From positions 1-52,067 of the forward strand of contig NZ_VUMR01000008.1 of assembly GCF_009696075.1 (NCBI RefSeq): a stretch of DNA of 52,067 nucleotides, in the 5' to 3' direction. The position numbers and the translations under genes are program-made. Positions 1-8,939 of this stretch are shown here, piece by piece; the stretch's first letter is position 1; every line of letters begins with the position of its first letter. The notes beneath the pieces are model-generated. The model did not search any database. It saw only the letters and a program-made list of their open reading frames with translations, and was not told where the DNA came from. Source of the DNA: Holdemanella porci (lineage in GTDB: Bacteria > Bacillota_I > Bacilli_A > Erysipelotrichales > Erysipelotrichaceae).

Positions 1-16
1 TGCTTTATTAGCCATT

Positions 17-81
17 ATAATCACCATTCTTTCTTATTTTGATAGCTTGAACACCTTCATTATAGAAAGAATGGTGATTAT
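17..81. repeat. 18-bp perfect inverted repeat, 29-nt spacer
   Basis: Positions 17-34 and 64-81 are exact reverse complements (left arm begins ATAATCACCATT). No U-rich tract follows on either strand, so it does not look like an intrinsic terminator. It lies directly beside the hairpin-rich block at 103-161 and may belong to the same element. Its role is unknown. Confidence 0.7.
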
Positions 82-94
82 TTTGTATAACATT

Positions 95-170
95 TTTTGA
101 CACCACCCGCATAGCAGGTGGTTTTGTCGTTTCGTACTTCGTACTCAACTGGCTAAAGCCAAAAGCGTAA
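95..170. repeat. Hairpin-rich non-coding block, possible end of an IS200/IS605-like or MITE element
   Basis: Two compact hairpins are visible. At 103-121, arms CCACCCGC/GCAGGTGG flank a 3-nt loop; all pairs form on the minus strand through a G-U wobble. At 150-161, arms TGGCT/AGCCA flank AA. A short GTAC-TTC-GTAC palindrome lies between them at 134-144. Subterminal hairpins of this kind are known at ends of IS200/IS605-type elements. No transposase is present, so the assignment is inference. Confidence 0.35.
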
Positions 171-173
171 AAC

Positions 174-198
174 AAAAAATGGATCAGCCGATCCATTT
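174..198 (-). terminator. Intrinsic terminator after the M19 dipeptidase gene
   Basis: A 9-bp stem (177-185 with 190-198) with a 4-nt loop is followed on the minus strand by a run of six U residues. The stem overlaps the stop codon of the upstream gene. Confidence 0.8.
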
Positions 199-1189
199 AC
201 AACACTTCTTTATAAACTCTTAATACATTCTTATAGAAGATTTTTTCTACTTCTTCTTGTGTTAGCCCTGCCTTATATAAAGCTTCTTCTAATAAATTCA
301 TCATAGAAGCATTTTCAATTTCTAAAGGACATGAAATACCATCAAAATCTGTACCTAATCCAATCACATCAATTCCAGCAAGATCTTTGATATATAGAAT
401 ATGTTTCACCATATCTTCTACACAACTCTTATGATCATCACGATCAGCCAAGAAACTGCCACAGAAATTAAGTCCCATGACACCACCACGTTTTGCCAAT
501 TGAAGAATCATATCATCACTCATATTACGGGCTACATTACATACGCTTCTTGCGTTTGAGTGTGAAGCCACAAATGGTTTTGTCGTATATTTCAATACAT
601 CATAGAAACCAGCATCATTTAAGTGAGAAACATCAATGATCATGCCTAGTCTTTCCATTTCTTTTACATATGAAATTCCAAACTCTGTCAATCCTCTTTC
701 TGTATCTACACTACGCTTATAGTTAGGTCGATTTCCATTCATATCTTTCATAGAAAGGTTTGGATAACCAATTCCATTCTCATAATTCCATGTTAAGGCA
801 ATCATTCTTACACCCATGCGATAGTAGTTTCTTAACATCGCTAAATCATTGAAGCAAACACCACCATTTTCAAGTGTCAACAAACTCGATAATTTTCCTT
901 CTTTATCATTTTTTTCAATATCACAAAACGTATATACAGGTGCAATACAATCTGCATACTTATCCATTTGTGTACAATATTCATCATACAAGCGCATTGT
1001 CTGTTGCTCAGGAATCGCTAGTTCTTTTTGATCTGTAAACAACGCAAAATTCTGCAATAAATAATTCCCCTTTTTCATTTTTTCTAAATCAATCGACAAA
1101 TCATTCGAATACAAACTTGCCTCTTTACCCTTTAAATCACGACTCAATAATTCTAGAATCGTATCACAATGCATATCGACTACTCTCAT
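197..1189 (-). CDS. Membrane dipeptidase (peptidase M19 / renal dipeptidase family)
   Basis: A 330-residue zinc-dependent dipeptidase of the M19 family, which hydrolyses a range of dipeptides. The N-terminal metal motif HCD (residues 7-9), the metal-bridging Glu in LENGG (about 107-111), SHSNARS around residue 208 and the GLGTDFDGI segment near the C terminus are all visible. There is no signal peptide, so it is probably cytoplasmic. The ATG at 1189 has an AAAGGAG site inside the end of the upstream HAD gene, with only 3 nt between the two genes, so they are co-transcribed. A terminator overlaps the stop codon. The physiological substrate cannot be read from sequence. Confidence 0.9.
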   Translation of the reverse strand: MRVVDMHCDTILELLSRDLKGKEASLYSNDLSIDLEKMKKGNYLLQNFALFTDQKELAIPEQQTMRLYDEYCTQMDKYADCIAPVYTFCDIEKNDKEGKLSSLLTLENGGVCFNDLAMLRNYYRMGVRMIALTWNYENGIGYPNLSMKDMNGNRPNYKRSVDTERGLTEFGISYVKEMERLGMIIDVSHLNDAGFYDVLKYTTKPFVASHSNARSVCNVARNMSDDMILQLAKRGGVMGLNFCGSFLADRDDHKSCVEDMVKHILYIKDLAGIDVIGLGTDFDGISCPLEIENASMMNLLEEALYKAGLTQEEVEKIFYKNVLRVYKEVL

Positions 1190-1192
1190 ATT

Positions 1193-1999
1193 CTACAACT
1201 CCTTTAACCATTCTATACAGCCATCTTCATAGCATGAAGGAACAATTTTATTTGCGACTTTTTTACATGCTTCACAACCATTTTCAAGAGTAACACCAAG
1301 ACCAGATGCTTCTAATACAGGCGCATCACTTGAACCATCTCCGATGGAACTGACATCTTTCCAAGAGATTTCAAGATTCTTCAACAAGCGGTTCACACTA
1401 TTTAACTTTCCACAATCCTTATGAATAATGTCAATCATCGTATCTGTACTATGCACAACTTTTACATTACAATTTAATTCAATAATCGATTTCATTTCAT
1501 CATAAATTGAATCCATTCGTGATTTTGAATCCGATACAGACACTTTCCACACAGAACCCTTTAAATATTTTTCCATGTGATTCGTTAAAATGTAATCCAC
1601 ATCACAATTATGCATATCCAGTTCAAATCCATGTGTCATTTTATTTGCCACAAAATAATCGGGTTGACTATATCCAACGCCTAAATTATGCTTTTGAGCA
1701 TATTGCCAAATAAATGAAACATCGTTATTTGAGATTACATACTCAAACATCGTCTTTTTCATTTTCACATCAAAACAATGGGCTCCATTACAACTAATGA
1801 CATATCCACCAAAATCTTGCATCAAAATCTGTTTAGACAATGGATATACGCCTTGAAAGCATCGAGCTGAATTTAATACGACTAAGACATCTTTTTTTTC
1901 AACTTCAATCAATGCTTCTTTAACAGCTTCATTTACATAGATTCCACTACTTGGATTCATTAAAGATCCATCTAAATCACATACAATTGTCCTAACCAT
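1193..1999 (-). CDS. HAD-superfamily hydrolase (Cof-like, subclass IIB)
   Basis: A 268-residue phosphatase. Motif I is DLDGSL (residues 8-13), motif II is in LNSAR, and motif IV is GDGSSDAPVL near the C terminus, where the second acidic residue of the usual GDxxND is kept as D. The middle is a type C2 cap. Family members dephosphorylate sugar phosphates or nucleotides; the substrate here is unknown. AAAAGGAAG precedes the ATG. The gene follows the enolase terminator, so it has its own unidentified promoter or depends on read-through. It forms an operon with the downstream M19 dipeptidase. Confidence 0.85.
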   Translation of the reverse strand: MVRTIVCDLDGSLMNPSSGIYVNEAVKEALIEVEKKDVLVVLNSARCFQGVYPLSKQILMQDFGGYVISCNGAHCFDVKMKKTMFEYVISNNDVSFIWQYAQKHNLGVGYSQPDYFVANKMTHGFELDMHNCDVDYILTNHMEKYLKGSVWKVSVSDSKSRMDSIYDEMKSIIELNCNVKVVHSTDTMIDIIHKDCGKLNSVNRLLKNLEISWKDVSSIGDGSSDAPVLEASGLGVTLENGCEACKKVANKIVPSCYEDGCIEWLKEL

Positions 2000-2043
2000 A
2001 TAGCACTTCCTTTTACTTGCTTAATAGTAATACGAAACGTCAC

Positions 2044-2068
2044 AAAAAAAAAGACCCCGAAGGGTCTT
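2044..2068 (-). terminator. Terminator after eno
   Basis: Read on the minus strand, AAGACCC-TTCG-GGGTCTT (a UUCG tetraloop on a 7-bp stem) is followed by at least seven U residues. It separates eno from the HAD gene. Confidence 0.9.
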
Positions 2069-2094
2069 AATTAGCTAAAGTTCTTAGTGAAATA

Positions 2095-3447
<1,353 letters not shown>

Positions 3448-3460
3448 TTAAGCTAATAAA

Positions 3461-3489
3461 ATAATAGCACGCAAGCCATCTAAAATCAA
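3461..3489 (-). promoter_or_regulatory. Promoter of eno
   Basis: On the minus strand, -35 TTGATT (3484-3489) and -10 TATTAT (3461-3466) are separated by exactly 17 nt. The -35 overlaps the stop codon of the upstream U32 gene. The predicted start is near 3454. Confidence 0.75.
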
Positions 3490-5651
3490 CGATTATAGGC
3501 TCTGAAAGCGGTTTTAACTTCCTCTTGGTTCTCATCAGTAAACACAAATCTAAAATGTTTTATACCATACGATTCATAATCTTTTCGATTTTCAATTTCA
3601 TCCATAATATTCACATCATACAATCGCATGTGACAATCTTTATCTCCAAGCAAAAAGACACGCTTTCCATCTAAGCCTTCAAGCTCATAACGATGATGAT
3701 GGCACAAACCACAATTCATTCTCTTACCATCTTTTAAAGCCGTATTTACAGGACAATGTTTCATCGTCATCAAGCGTCGTTTCTGATATAAAGTCTTATA
3801 GACTGGAGCATCAAAATGATAACGACTTGAAAAAGCCTTCATAATTTTTTCAACCTGATACTTGTCACACTCATCACTGATTACACAGCTTTCATATCCC
3901 ATTTCTAAGATAGCAGCCACACTATACGAATTGGAAACATTTAATGAATCTACAATTTTTCCTTTACCTAGATGCGCATTCACAAATCCATCAACACTCT
4001 TTATATTTGATTTTTCTAAGATTTGATTACTGTTAAACATTTCACTCACATAACAAGAAGAATCATCAACCTTTTGATTCATTGAATTAATTTCAAACAA
4101 ATCAAATGAGGTTTTACTCTCTTGTGGAATATAACTATATTCTTTTTCAACAAGCGGCTCCTGTTTTAAACAAGCCTCTTTCATTTTCTCAAGAGCATCC
4201 CTACGAAGTTGGTTCATAACTGAAATCGGAAAATAAATATCTTTACCCAAATGATATTCAATATGATCAAAACTTGCCCAACTATCTTTTGTCTTAGAAA
4301 ACTGTTTGTTTAACGTTTCTTCATCCGTTGCACGCTTTAAAGCCTGTACACTATCAATTTCAGTAGAAACACAAACGCTTGTCGAATCCTTATACACTTC
4401 CATTACCATCGGCTTTCCAACTGCACTACAAGTTACTATCGCATTAACCTTGCTTTGACGATTGGATGTACGAATTTCTTTCTCAATTGTTTTATTCAAT
4501 TCAGAATCCATTGTTTTACGAACAATACTACCTACATGAACCCCTACTGGTCCTTCGATTAGAACTGTATTATTTTTAGGCATGAAAGAAATCAACTTTT
4601 GTTTCTTATCATACATAAAATTCACATGACAACCTAAGTTCTCTTTTTCAAAACGAATTCCATCATTTTGATGCAAATCTTGACTTAATTGAATACAAAT
4701 CTTATTTTTATTTACCTTTACAACCTTGCCAATTTCAATTCCTTGATGATTACAAGTTTTACTATTCATTAATTCTTTGCCACTAGCCCTATACATATGG
4801 CCTACAGTATATTCTCGATTGAATGTAACACGTAAGTTTTGTTTGTCCTCAACATTTCGTTCCATATTCTCTAATACCTTTTTGACTTGTGAAACACTCT
4901 CATAAACATATGGAGCACTCTTCATTCGCCCTTCAATTTTTAACGAACAAACCCCCATATCCGCTAATGTATTCACTTCATCAATCAAAGATAGATCTTT
5001 TGGACTTAATACATATTCTCCATGCGTATCCACTTTATTTCCATCTTCATAAAGGGTGTATTTCATTCGACATGGCTGTGCACACATTCCACGATTTCCA
5101 CTTCGTCCATAATGTACACTTGAAAAATAACATTGTCCTGAATAACAAATACATAAAGCTCCATGCACAAAAACTTCCACTTCAATTCCTGTATCTACAC
5201 ATGCTTGAATTTCTTCTTTTGTACATTCTCTAGCTAAAACAACACGTTGAACACCTAATTTTTTTAGTTGTTCAATTTGATAAGGGTTAGAAACTGAAAG
5301 CTGAGTAGAAGCATGCAGCACCAAATTGGGTAGTCTATGATGCAAAAGATGAATAAATCCTAAATCTTGAATGATCAAAGCATCTACACCAAAAGAATGA
5401 ACCATCTTTGCCATATTGTAGGCATCTTCCATTTCATCCTCATATAATATTGTATTCATCGTAATATATATTTTTACGCCACACAAATGACATCTTTCAA
5501 TAACTTCTTTTGTAGTTTCTAAGTCAAAATTATTTGCGAATGCCCTAGCCCCAAAACTAGGCAAGCCAAAATAAACAGCATCACATCCGGCTGCTAATGC
5601 TGCATTTAATGCTTCCATACTTCCTACGGGTGCTAATATTTCTGGTCTCAT
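3486..5651 (-). CDS. U32 family protein, RlhA-like (23S rRNA C2501 hydroxylase family)
   Basis: A 721-residue U32 protein. It starts MRPEILAPVGSMEAL and carries the family Cys signature HGALCICYSGQC, then RGMCAQPCR. These cysteines are the known Fe-S ligands of U32 RNA-modifying enzymes. A long C-terminal part of DUF3656 type holds a further Cys cluster (NCGLC, then DKDC). This architecture matches RlhA/YdcP, which makes 5-hydroxycytidine in 23S rRNA; annotation as a collagenase-like protease would be misleading. The start is the ATG at 5651 (AAAGGAG 8 nt upstream); a longer frame begins at a TTG that overlaps this site. It follows the DtxR-like regulator after a hairpin terminator. Confidence 0.85.
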   Translation of the reverse strand: MRPEILAPVGSMEALNAALAAGCDAVYFGLPSFGARAFANNFDLETTKEVIERCHLCGVKIYITMNTILYEDEMEDAYNMAKMVHSFGVDALIIQDLGFIHLLHHRLPNLVLHASTQLSVSNPYQIEQLKKLGVQRVVLARECTKEEIQACVDTGIEVEVFVHGALCICYSGQCYFSSVHYGRSGNRGMCAQPCRMKYTLYEDGNKVDTHGEYVLSPKDLSLIDEVNTLADMGVCSLKIEGRMKSAPYVYESVSQVKKVLENMERNVEDKQNLRVTFNREYTVGHMYRASGKELMNSKTCNHQGIEIGKVVKVNKNKICIQLSQDLHQNDGIRFEKENLGCHVNFMYDKKQKLISFMPKNNTVLIEGPVGVHVGSIVRKTMDSELNKTIEKEIRTSNRQSKVNAIVTCSAVGKPMVMEVYKDSTSVCVSTEIDSVQALKRATDEETLNKQFSKTKDSWASFDHIEYHLGKDIYFPISVMNQLRRDALEKMKEACLKQEPLVEKEYSYIPQESKTSFDLFEINSMNQKVDDSSCYVSEMFNSNQILEKSNIKSVDGFVNAHLGKGKIVDSLNVSNSYSVAAILEMGYESCVISDECDKYQVEKIMKAFSSRYHFDAPVYKTLYQKRRLMTMKHCPVNTALKDGKRMNCGLCHHHRYELEGLDGKRVFLLGDKDCHMRLYDVNIMDEIENRKDYESYGIKHFRFVFTDENQEEVKTAFRAYNR

Positions 5652-5667
5652 TTTCCTTGCTCCTTTC

Positions 5668-5698
5668 AAAATAAAAGCTACAGATACAATCTATAGCT
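5668..5698 (-). terminator. Terminator between the DtxR-like regulator and the U32 gene
   Basis: A 10-bp stem (76-85 with 89-98 of the 5600 block, one G-U pair) with a 3-nt loop is followed on the minus strand by TTTATTTTG. It overlaps the regulator's stop codon. Because the U32 start is only about 20 nt further on, partial read-through is likely. Confidence 0.65.
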
Positions 5699-6068
5699 AG
5701 TCTTTATTATTTTGATAATACTTTTTAATTGCCTCAAAAGATTCTTGCGAAATCACATGTTCAATACGACAAGCATCTTCTGTCGCAATATTTTTAGGTA
5801 CCCCAATATTTTGTAGCATTTCTGAAAAGAAAGTATGACGCTCATATGTTTCTTCTGCGATTTTCTTTCCTTCTTCACTCAAAGTTAAAAATTTACTAAC
5901 ATCTAAAGCAATTAATCCTTGCTCAGACAATAATTTTACGGCATGTGAGACGCTAGGCTTAGAAAAACCCAAATAACTTGCGACATCAACGCTACGAACA
6001 TGATCTAAACATTTTGATAAAACTAATATGGCTTCTAAATAATCTTCCATCGATTCGCCTAACTGCAT
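5697..6068 (-). CDS. DtxR/MntR-family metal-dependent transcriptional regulator
   Basis: A 123-residue winged-helix regulator with a dimerisation domain. Metal-ligand positions are visible: D9 and E12 in ESMEDYLEAI, H78 in YERH, and C100, E103 and H104 in EDACRIEH. MntR has Glu where this protein has C100, while DtxR/IdeR has Cys there; conversely D9 is MntR-like where DtxR has Met. The metal could therefore be Mn(II) or Fe(II). The ATG at 6068 is chosen because GAGGAG lies 8 nt upstream; the ATG at 6074 is only 2 nt from that site. It is transcribed divergently from the TetR-like gene. Confidence 0.88.
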   Translation of the reverse strand: MQLGESMEDYLEAILVLSKCLDHVRSVDVASYLGFSKPSVSHAVKLLSEQGLIALDVSKFLTLSEEGKKIAEETYERHTFFSEMLQNIGVPKNIATEDACRIEHVISQESFEAIKKYYQNNKD

Positions 6069-6098
6069 ATTCATTACTCCTCTAACTCTTTTTTTTTA

Positions 6099-6127
6099 AT
6101 TTTAAGCTAGTCCTCTTTTAAAGTCAA
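6099..6127 (-). promoter_or_regulatory. Promoter of the DtxR-like gene
   Basis: On the minus strand, TTGACT (6122-6127) and TAAAAT (6099-6104) are 17 nt apart. The -35 abuts the TGTCATGACA palindrome, so one bound protein could affect both divergent genes. Confidence 0.75.
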
Positions 6128-6144
6128 TTGTCATGACATATAAT
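6116..6144 (+). promoter_or_regulatory. Promoter of the TetR-like gene, predicted leaderless
   Basis: A perfect -10 TATAAT lies at 6139-6144, with a weak -35 TTTTAA at 6116-6121 (17-nt spacer). The predicted transcription start coincides with the ATG at 6151, leaving no room for a ribosome site. Confidence 0.65.
6129..6138. promoter_or_regulatory. Palindromic operator candidate TGTCATGACA
   Basis: A perfect 10-bp palindrome directly abuts the tetR-like -10 and lies 1 nt beyond the -35 of the divergent regulator gene. The position suits autorepression by the TetR-like protein, or control by the DtxR-like one. It is shorter than typical operators of either family, so the assignment is inference. 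Confidence 0.45.
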
Positions 6145-6150
6145 AGTAGT

Positions 6151-6681
6151 ATGAACGATACAAAACTAACGATCGCAAATGCGCTATTAATTCTATTAAA
6201 GACACAATCATTAAACAAGATTACAGTCACGCAGATCACAAAAGAAGCAAATCTAACAAGACAAACATTTTATCGTAATTTTGAAGATAAAGAAGATCTA
6301 GTGAATTGGTATTTTGAAAAGCTATGCCTAGACTCTTTTAAAGAAATGGCTGATCAAACCACTTTAAAAGAAGCTTTGATTAAAAAATTCACTTTTATCC
6401 AAAGCCAAAACACATTCTTTAAAGAAGCCTTTAAAGAAGATGACTACAATTCTTTGACAAACTATGACTATCGCTGTATCTATGATTTCTACAAAAAGAA
6501 AATCGAAACAAAAACAACAATTGATCCACAACTAGACTTTCTACTTCAAATGTATTGTCATGGATCTATTGAAATGACTAAGTTATGGGTTGAAAAAAAT
6601 ATGTATCTAGATATAGAAACGCTAGTCAATATGTTGATTGAATCCATGCCCGAAAGATTGAAACAATATGTCAATCTTTAA
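6151..6681 (+). CDS. TetR-family-like transcriptional regulator
   Basis: A 176-residue protein with an N-terminal helix-turn-helix (ITVTQITKEANLTRQTFYR) and an all-helical C-terminal ligand domain rich in aromatic and charged residues, like Firmicutes TetR proteins of the DhaS/YcfQ type. The chosen ATG sits 6 nt after a TATAAT and has no ribosome site, suggesting a leaderless mRNA; an in-frame ATG at 6133 lies upstream of the predicted transcript. The 3' end overlaps the convergent pentapeptide-repeat gene by 11 nt. Target genes are unknown. Confidence 0.8.
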   Translation: MNDTKLTIANALLILLKTQSLNKITVTQITKEANLTRQTFYRNFEDKEDLVNWYFEKLCLDSFKEMADQTTLKEALIKKFTFIQSQNTFFKEAFKEDDYNSLTNYDYRCIYDFYKKKIETKTTIDPQLDFLLQMYCHGSIEMTKLWVEKNMYLDIETLVNMLIESMPERLKQYVNL

Positions 6682-7285
6682 CTACAATACCTAAAAGTCT
6701 CACAAATTCAAGTGCCTGGGATGAATTCACGACAACACCTGTTAATTTATCACTCGACACAGCAATGTTTTCAATTTCACAGCTTGAGAAATCAAGCTCT
6801 TTTAATTTTGTGTTAAACCATTTGGTTGAATTTAATATACATTTATCAAATGAAGTATTTTTAAAATTACATTGAACAAATTCTGAACCCGTTAAATCAT
6901 TGATGTCAAATGCACAATCTTTAAATGTACTGCCACCAAAGTCACAATAATGTCCTTTGCATAATTGAAATAATGTGTCTTGAACTAAGCTTTGTGAAAG
7001 TTCCATCCCACTGATTCGACAAGAAATGAAATGAACACGGCTTAAACTACATTGATTCAAGTGTACATTTACAAATTCACAGTGATCAAAAATAATATCC
7101 ATACATTCAATAAAGCTAAAGCTACAATCATTCATTTGACACTTGCTAAATTTACACCCATCCATCGTGATATTATCTAAGTTTTCTTCAATACAAACAT
7201 TCTCAAAAACATAATCACTCACATACGATTCATATGTCCATTCATCTATTGGTTCTAAACAATTATTTATTTTTAGTTTTTTCAT
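6671..7285 (-). CDS. Pentapeptide-repeat protein
   Basis: A 204-residue protein. Roughly residues 35-180 follow the five-residue repeat A(D/N)LXX in a cysteine- and phenylalanine-rich form (CKFSK, CSFSF, CEFVN, CDFGG, CAFD, CNFKN, SFDKC), which should fold as a right-handed quadrilateral beta-helix. The tail LTGVVVNSSQALEFVRLLGI occurs in other cytoplasmic members. Some pentapeptide proteins (Qnr, MfpA) bind DNA gyrase, but most have no known function and none is claimed here. Its ATG overlaps the stop of the upstream gene (ATGA), so translation is probably coupled. It ends convergently inside the tetR-like gene. Confidence 0.85.
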   Translation of the reverse strand: MKKLKINNCLEPIDEWTYESYVSDYVFENVCIEENLDNITMDGCKFSKCQMNDCSFSFIECMDIIFDHCEFVNVHLNQCSLSRVHFISCRISGMELSQSLVQDTLFQLCKGHYCDFGGSTFKDCAFDINDLTGSEFVQCNFKNTSFDKCILNSTKWFNTKLKELDFSSCEIENIAVSSDKLTGVVVNSSQALEFVRLLGIVVKD

Positions 7286-7884
7286 ATATTTTTGATTTTT
7301 AATAATACTTCCTGATTAAACAAGATATCTTTTAATAATTGTAAATCTTCATAACTCACAAAATCATACTCTGCACGATTTAAAATAATATAGATTTGTT
7401 GAAGAGCATTTTTAAGTTCCATCCATCCTTCTGGCGTACCAAACGCTTCATCAAACAACTTATGAATGTTGTCCTCATTCATTAAAGGATATAAATAGGA
7501 ATAGATGGTTGTCGTTGAAGGATTATTAAATCCATCAAAGAAATTCTTAAAGATAGGGTAGATATATTTTCGTAACATGTTCAAAGTGGCTTTCGCATAA
7601 AATAAGGCACTCGCACTAAAATCTGCATCCTTTACATCTTCATAATAGACTTCCAAATCACTTCCTGCTTCGATTTGATCTAAGACACTTCCCGGAAAAT
7701 CTGCATAATCTTCTTCATTTATATTTAAAGCTTCATAAAAGTCCGTTTCTTCTTCAGGCTCTTCGTTTTGTTTCATATTATTCATCATATTTTGAGCCAT
7801 GTCATTTAACTTATTCTTTTCTTCATCGCTCATATTGTCCATCATTCTTGAAATGGCAGAAAAATCAATATCACTAAATTTCAT
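7282..7884 (-). CDS. Uncharacterised acidic protein upstream of the pentapeptide gene
   Basis: A 200-residue protein I do not recognise. Residues 1-45 are Met/Asn/Asp/Glu-rich (ISRMMDNMSDEEKNKL), followed by an EEPEEETDFYEAL stretch; the remainder looks helical and aromatic. There is no signal peptide, transmembrane helix or cofactor motif. The ATG at 7884 is supported by GAGGTAAT upstream; a longer frame to 7920 has no support. The 4-nt overlap with the pentapeptide-repeat gene suggests that the two products act together. The promoter was not identified. Confidence 0.7.
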   Translation of the reverse strand: MKFSDIDFSAISRMMDNMSDEEKNKLNDMAQNMMNNMKQNEEPEEETDFYEALNINEEDYADFPGSVLDQIEAGSDLEVYYEDVKDADFSASALFYAKATLNMLRKYIYPIFKNFFDGFNNPSTTTIYSYLYPLMNEDNIHKLFDEAFGTPEGWMELKNALQQIYIILNRAEYDFVSYEDLQLLKDILFNQEVLLKIKNI

Positions 7885-7928
7885 GTTTATTACCTCATTT
7901 CTAACATGTATTATACACAAAACATAAG

Positions 7929-7957
7929 TGGATTAACATAAACAAATATATTAGAAT
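7929..7957 (+). promoter_or_regulatory. Promoter of the vanX-like operon, predicted leaderless
   Basis: The -10 TAGAAT (7952-7957) ends 6 nt before the ATG at 7964, and a weak -35 TGGATT (7929-7934) lies 17 nt upstream of it. No Shine-Dalgarno-like sequence precedes the ATG. Confidence 0.55.
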
Positions 7958-7963
7958 ATATAC

Positions 7964-8578
7964 ATGAAATTATTAAATATACAAAAAGAAATCCCCGATA
8001 TTCTTTTGGATATTCGCTATTGCACAACTTACAATTTCATCGGTGAAATCATTGATGGCTATATAGATCCGGTAGCGTTAGGAACAAAAGAATTGGTGGA
8101 GCAATTAAAAGTAATCAATTCAAAGGCAAGACAAATGGGATATCGATTAAAGATATGGGATGCCTATCGACCTCAAAGTGCCCTTGATCATTTCATGACT
8201 TGGAAAGATACTGAGGATGATAAAATGAAATCCATTTTCTATCCAAAATATCCCAAAAAATATCTTTTTGAGAATGACTTTATCATTGAAAAATCAGCGC
8301 ACACCAGAGGTAGCACTGTCGATTTAACTTTAGTTGATGAAAAAACAGGAAAAGAATTAGATATGGGATCTTACTTTGATTACTTTGGCGATATTTCTAG
8401 TCCATTATACACAAAAGGATTAACGAATCATCAAATAAACAATCGCAAGACACTTAGAAATTTAATGTTAGACAATGGATTTATCCCTTTAGAATCCGAG
8501 TGGTGGCACTATACTTTAAAGGATGAACCCTATCCAGATACTTATTTTAATGTGGAGGTAAAATCTGATGGAAACTAA
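7964..8578 (+). CDS. D-alanyl-D-alanine dipeptidase, VanX-like (peptidase M15D)
   Basis: A 204-residue zinc dipeptidase. All VanX active-site residues are present and nearly co-numbered with enterococcal VanX: R69 in YRP, H113 and D120 in SAHTRGSTVD, E179 and H182 in EWWH. It should cleave D-Ala-D-Ala. It lacks a signal peptide, so it is cytoplasmic. No vanH, vanA or vanSR genes are adjacent, so a role in peptidoglycan dipeptide recycling or D-Ala catabolism is more likely than glycopeptide resistance (inference). It is the first gene of a four-gene operon and overlaps the next by 11 nt. Confidence 0.9.
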   Translation: MKLLNIQKEIPDILLDIRYCTTYNFIGEIIDGYIDPVALGTKELVEQLKVINSKARQMGYRLKIWDAYRPQSALDHFMTWKDTEDDKMKSIFYPKYPKKYLFENDFIIEKSAHTRGSTVDLTLVDEKTGKELDMGSYFDYFGDISSPLYTKGLTNHQINNRKTLRNLMLDNGFIPLESEWWHYTLKDEPYPDTYFNVEVKSDGN

Positions 8579-8939
8579 ATTATGGTCCGCTTTAATTGGA
8601 CTTTCAAAAACTGTGGATTCAAATCCAAAAACAGAACATACAGACTCAATCATCATGGATTGTCTTCAACATTTAAAAAATCATACGGTAACACAAGATC
8701 TAATTGATTTAGTACACAAAGAAAAAGACAAAATATCACCAGGATGTAAAACGTGTCTGCATCCTTGTGGCAATACAAGTGATTATGACATGTCTTTGAT
8801 TAATGACAAGAAAAAGGAATTGATGAATCAAATCCTTCATTTAAATGATATTAACTTCATCTATCGTGGCCTATGTTATTTAGGCTTTGACATTGATGAT
8901 TCTTATATTGATGAATTGATAGAAGAGGGCAAGAAATAA
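8568..8939 (+). CDS. Small Cys-motif protein of unknown function
   Basis: A 123-residue soluble protein. C60-x2-C63-x3-C67 sits in PGCKTCLHPCGNTSDYDM and could bind a metal or Fe-S cluster. A similar CxxCxxPCGxTxDYDM segment occurs, as I recall, in small clostridial proteins sometimes labelled hydroxylamine reductase; I cannot verify this, and the rest of Hcp is absent. GGAGGT precedes the ATG. It overlaps vanX-like by 11 nt and shares one base (TAATG) with the next gene, so it is tightly coupled to the wall-related genes. Confidence 0.7.
   Translation: METKLWSALIGLSKTVDSNPKTEHTDSIIMDCLQHLKNHTVTQDLIDLVHKEKDKISPGCKTCLHPCGNTSDYDMSLINDKKKELMNQILHLNDINFIYRGLCYLGFDIDDSYIDELIEEGKK

Noticed and set aside
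8-196. 62-codon minus-strand open frame at the left edge
   Set aside because: It lies in the inverted-repeat/hairpin block and includes the terminator of the dipeptidase gene. There is no ribosome site and the composition is not protein-like.
7964-8578. VanX-like gene as part of a glycopeptide resistance cluster
   Set aside because: No vanH, D-Ala-D-Lac ligase, vanY or two-component system genes are nearby.
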